A program made the translations under genes and the position numbers. A stretch of 7,585 nt of DNA from the NCBI GenBank assembly GCA_937942115.1, contig CALDFY010000278.1, positions 1-7,585 of the forward strand. The letters run 5' to 3'. Positions 5,013-7,585 of the stretch are shown here, one piece after another. The notes under the pieces were generated by a model, which saw nothing but the letters and a program-made list of their open reading frames with translations, had not been told where the DNA came from and made no database searches. This stretch comes from an uncultured Anaerolineae bacterium (lineage in GTDB: Bacteria; Chloroflexota; Anaerolineae; B4-G1; DUEL01). Within the stretch, counting starts at the first letter, position 1, and each line of letters opens with the position of its first letter.

Positions 5013-6557
5013 CTATAGCGGGATATTCCCATGCTTCCGCGCCGGCCGCCGGACCCGTTTATCCCGCAGCATCTCCAGCCCCCGGATAAGCCAGTAGCGG
5101 GTCCGGGAAGGACGGACCACCGCATCCAGATACCCCCGCCCGGCAGCGACGTAGGGGTTGGCGAACCGGTCCCGGTACTCCCCGACCAGCCGCCGCCGGA
5201 CTTCCTCCGGATCCTCCGCCTCCGTCAGTTCCTTCCGGAAGACGACGTTCACCGCTCCCTCCGGCCCCATCACGGCGATTTCCGCCGTCGGCCAGGCCAG
5301 GCAGAGGTCCCCCCGCAGCGGCTTGGAACTCATCACGATGTACGCCCCGCCGTAGGCCTTGCGGGTGACGACGGAGAGTTTGGGGACCGTCGCCTCGGCG
5401 TAGGCGTAGATCATCTTCGCCCCGTGGCGGATGATCCCCCCGTGCTCCTGCGCGACGCCGGGGAGAAAGCCGGGCGTGTCGGCGAAGGTGACCAGCGGGA
5501 TGTTGAAAGCGTCGCAGAAGCGGATAAACCGCGCCCCCTTGTCGGACGCGTGGATGTCCAGGACCCCCGCCAGCACCGCCGGTTGCTGGGCGACGATGCC
5601 GACGGGATAGCCGCCCAGTCGGGCAAACCCCACGATGAGATTCTGGGCGAACCCGGCCTGTACCTCCAGGAACTCCCCGTTGTCCACCACGCGCCGGATC
5701 ACTTCATACATATCGTAGGGCTCGGCCGGGTCCTCCGGGACCAGTGTGTCCAGGTCCTCGTCGGCCCGGTCGGGCGGGTCGGTGGGCGGGATGAAGGGCG
5801 GGTCCTCGGCGTTGTTGGACGGCAGGTAGGATAGGAGACGGCGCACCAGCGCCAGCGCGGCCATGTCGTCCGGGGCGACGAAATGGGCCACGCCGCTGGT
5901 GGTATGGTGGACGCGCGCGCCGCCCAGTTCCTCCGGCGTCACCTCCTCGTGGGTCACTGCCCGGATGACGTCCGGGCCGGTGATGAACATCCGCGCCGTC
6001 CCCTCCACCATCACGACGAAGTCCGTCAGCGCGGGGGAGTAGACGGCGCCCCCGGCGCAGGGGCCCATGATGACCGAAATCTGGGGGACCACGCCGGATG
6101 CCAGGACGTTGCGGTAGAAAATCTCGCCGTAGGCCACCAGCGCGTCCACCCCCTCCTGGATGCGCGCGCCACCGGAGTCGTTCAGGCCGATGACGGGCGC
6201 CCCGTTCTCCAGCGCCAGGTCCAGCACCTTGCAGATTTTCCGCCCGTGGGCCTCGCCCACAGACCCCCCCAGGACGGTGAAGTCCTGGGCGAAGACGTAG
6301 ACCTTCCGCCCGTCTATCTCCCCCCAGCCGGTGACGACGCCGTCGCCCAGGGGGCGCTCCCGGTCCAGGCCGAACTCCGTTGCCCGGTGGGTGACAAACG
6401 CGTCCAGTTCCACGAAGGAGCCGGGGTCCAGCAGTGCCTCCAGCCGCTCTCGCGCCGTCTTTTTGCCCTGCGCGTGTTGCTTCTGGACCCGTTCCGGCCC
6501 GCCGCCCGCGCGGGCGGCCGCTTCCATTTCCTCCAGCCGTTGCAAATCCCTGCGCAT
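5013..6557 (-). CDS. Acyl-CoA carboxylase carboxyltransferase subunit (PccB/AccD5-type)
   Basis: This 514-aa subunit transfers CO2 from carboxybiotin to an acyl-CoA. It has both crotonase-like halves. N-terminal: KQHAQGKKTARERLEALLD, DSGGARIQEG, and GPCAGGAVYSPALTD (first oxyanion hole). C-terminal: DIHASDKGARFIRFCDAF, DTPGFLPG, HGAK, and TRKAYGGAYIVMSSK (second oxyanion hole). Where strict propionyl-CoA carboxylases read GGAYDVM, this has Ile (codon 5337-5339). That residue controls acyl selectivity in Streptomyces PccB/AccB, so acetyl-CoA use is likely (inference). The frame is open to an ATG at 6584, but those nine codons lie largely in a decamer repeat, and the family starts near MRRDLQRLEEME, so I chose 6557. 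Only a weak AAAGAGA precedes it. It lies 46 bases behind fabH. Confidence 0.93.
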   Translation of the reverse strand: MRRDLQRLEEMEAAARAGGGPERVQKQHAQGKKTARERLEALLDPGSFVELDAFVTHRATEFGLDRERPLGDGVVTGWGEIDGRKVYVFAQDFTVLGGSVGEAHGRKICKVLDLALENGAPVIGLNDSGGARIQEGVDALVAYGEIFYRNVLASGVVPQISVIMGPCAGGAVYSPALTDFVVMVEGTARMFITGPDVIRAVTHEEVTPEELGGARVHHTTSGVAHFVAPDDMAALALVRRLLSYLPSNNAEDPPFIPPTDPPDRADEDLDTLVPEDPAEPYDMYEVIRRVVDNGEFLEVQAGFAQNLIVGFARLGGYPVGIVAQQPAVLAGVLDIHASDKGARFIRFCDAFNIPLVTFADTPGFLPGVAQEHGGIIRHGAKMIYAYAEATVPKLSVVTRKAYGGAYIVMSSKPLRGDLCLAWPTAEIAVMGPEGAVNVVFRKELTEAEDPEEVRRRLVGEYRDRFANPYVAAGRGYLDAVVRPSRTRYWLIRGLEMLRDKRVRRPARKHGNIPL

Positions 6558-6570
6558 GTTTCTCTTTGGC

Positions 6571-6600
6571 GGACGCAGATACACGCCGATGAACGCGGAT
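6571..6600. repeat. Three tandem degenerate decamers (RNACGCNGAT)
   Basis: GGACGCAGAT, ACACGCCGAT and GAACGCGGAT follow each other exactly between fabH and the carboxyltransferase gene. Similar ATCCGCGTTCATC-type strings are, to my knowledge, common as intergenic fillers in some bacteria. This supports treating the segment as non-coding. Confidence 0.5.
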
Positions 6601-6603
6601 GTT

Positions 6604-7585
6604 TCAACTATGTCCGATTCCCAAAAACAGCCTCCACCACAGGTGGCGGAGTCGGGAGCGGAGCGCGGCCAGGATGTAGCGGAGCCGCCGCAGGAACCGC
6701 CGCCAGGCCGGGACCGGCGCCGGTTGCGGATACGTCCAGCGCAGAACCGTCGCGCCCCAGGTCAGCCCGGCCCCGAACCCCACACAGACCACCGCGTCCC
6801 CCGGCCGGAGCCGCCCCTCCTCCACCGCCTCACAGAGGGCAATGGGGATGGACGCCGCCGATGTGTTCCCGTACCGTTCCAGATTGCTGTAGACCTTCTC
6901 CGACGGGAGTTTCAGGTCCCGGACGGCGCTCTCTATGATGCGCCCGTTGGCCTGATGGGGGATGAAGAGGGCCACGTCGCCCAGGGAAAGGCCGGCCCGC
7001 TCCAGCGCCTGGCGGGTCGCGGCGGGGATGACCCGGACGGCGAAGCGGAAGACGTCCCGGCCCTGCATCTGGATGTAGTGCATCCGTTCGGCGACGGTCT
7101 GGTGGGAGGCGGGGTGACGGCTTCCCCCGGCGGGGAGCATCAGCAGGTCGCCGCCGGAGCCGTCGGCGCCCAGGACGGTGGCCAGGATGCCCCCGCCTTC
7201 CGGCCCGGCCTGCAGGACGACCGCGCCGGCCCCGTCGCCGAAGAGGACGCAGGTGTTGCGGTCGGTCCAGTCGGTGATGCGGGAGAGGGTCTCAGAGCCG
7301 ATAACCAGCGCGGTCCGGATGGCGCCGGATTCCACCATCGCGGCGGCGACGCCCAGGGCGTAGACGAAGCCGGTGCAGCCCGCTGCCAGGTCAAAGGCGG
7401 CCGCGCGGCGGGCCCCCAGCGCGTCCTGGACCAGGCAGGCGGTGGCAGGGAAGAGATGGTCCGGCGTCGCTGTGGCGACGATGATGAGGTCCAGTTTCTC
7501 CGGCCCGATCCCGGCCACCTCCAGCGCCTGGCGGGCGGCCTGGACGGCCATCGTCGCCGTCGTCTCCCCTTCGGCGGCGATGCGC
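6604..7585 (-). CDS. fabH: Beta-ketoacyl-ACP synthase III (FabH), N-terminus outside window
   Basis: FabH condenses an acyl-CoA primer with malonyl-ACP to start fatty acid synthesis in the cytosol. The catalytic triad is visible: Cys in DLAAGCTGFVYALG (codon 7375-7377), His in FIPHQANGRIIES (6955-6957) and Asn in YGNTSAASIPIAL (6865-6867). The frame stays open to the right edge and upstream of the ATG at 7549-7551 encodes RIAAEGETTATMAVQAA, which is normal internal FabH sequence, so that ATG is not the start and the gene is truncated by the window. After the usual end (GAGLTWGATVLRW) it continues for 43 residues: nine Arg, three Trp, no Asp or Glu, probably an amphipathic helix. It is the first visible gene of the carboxylase cluster and would consume the malonyl units the carboxylase provides. 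Confidence 0.94.
   Translation of the reverse strand, partial: RIAAEGETTATMAVQAARQALEVAGIGPEKLDLIIVATATPDHLFPATACLVQDALGARRAAAFDLAAGCTGFVYALGVAAAMVESGAIRTALVIGSETLSRITDWTDRNTCVLFGDGAGAVVLQAGPEGGGILATVLGADGSGGDLLMLPAGGSRHPASHQTVAERMHYIQMQGRDVFRFAVRVIPAATRQALERAGLSLGDVALFIPHQANGRIIESAVRDLKLPSEKVYSNLERYGNTSAASIPIALCEAVEEGRLRPGDAVVCVGFGAGLTWGATVLRWTYPQPAPVPAWRRFLRRLRYILAALRSRLRHLWWRLFLGIGHS

Noticed and set aside
5020..5030. GGGATATTCCC as a terminator between the converging toxin and carboxyltransferase genes
   Set aside because: It has only a 4-bp stem, lies within the carboxyltransferase coding end, and has no T-run.
5883..6938. 351-codon plus-strand frame across the carboxyltransferase and fabH genes
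   Set aside because: It covers two well-supported genes on the other strand plus the repeat between them, and shows no protein-family signal.
7549..7551. ATG as the start of fabH
   Set aside because: Upstream codons to the window edge continue typical internal FabH sequence, so the gene is cut by the window rather than starting here.

Overview
The window is GC-rich bacterial DNA. It carries most of an acyl-CoA carboxylase and fatty-acid-initiation cluster on the minus strand, two independent VapBC-type toxin-antitoxin pairs wedged into that cluster, and an unrelated radical SAM gene on the plus strand. The gene set (separate biotin carboxylase, BT-BCCP-like carrier and PccB-type carboxyltransferase next to fabH) and the many hairpin and short dispersed repeats between genes resemble what I know of Chloroflexota (Anaerolineae-like) genomes. 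That assignment is an inference from style, not proof.

Layout, left to right. Positions 1-253 are non-coding: two hairpins with GAA triloops, a G-quadruplex motif, a pair of competing hairpins and a CACAGAG/CTCTGTG inverted repeat. Positions 254-1276 (+) encode an AmmeMemoRadiSam-type radical SAM enzyme (AmrS). Positions 1277-1446 lie between convergent genes and hold four copies of a 23-34 bp hairpin-like repeat. From 1447 on, the minus strand carries, in transcription order from the right edge: fabH (5' end outside the window), an acyl-CoA carboxylase carboxyltransferase, accC, a vapB-vapC pair, and a biotin carrier protein at the left end. A second vapB-vapC pair (4339-4987) sits on the plus strand between the carboxyltransferase and accC.

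How the genes work together. AccC carboxylates biotin on the carrier protein, and the carboxyltransferase moves CO2 to an acyl-CoA. Ile at its presumed selectivity position, in place of the Asp of strict propionyl-CoA carboxylases, suggests that acetyl-CoA is accepted, giving malonyl-CoA. FabH would then start fatty acid synthesis from acyl-CoA and malonyl-ACP.

The most unusual aspect is the pair of toxin-antitoxin modules at both internal junctions of the carboxylase set. The first has a perfect TTGACA/TATAAT promoter with a perfect 8+8 bp palindrome abutting the -10 box, and it lies directly upstream of the carrier gene, which has no visible Shine-Dalgarno of its own. The second is flanked by inverted TACGGA-type repeats. 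No tRNA, rRNA, CRISPR array or transposase gene was seen.
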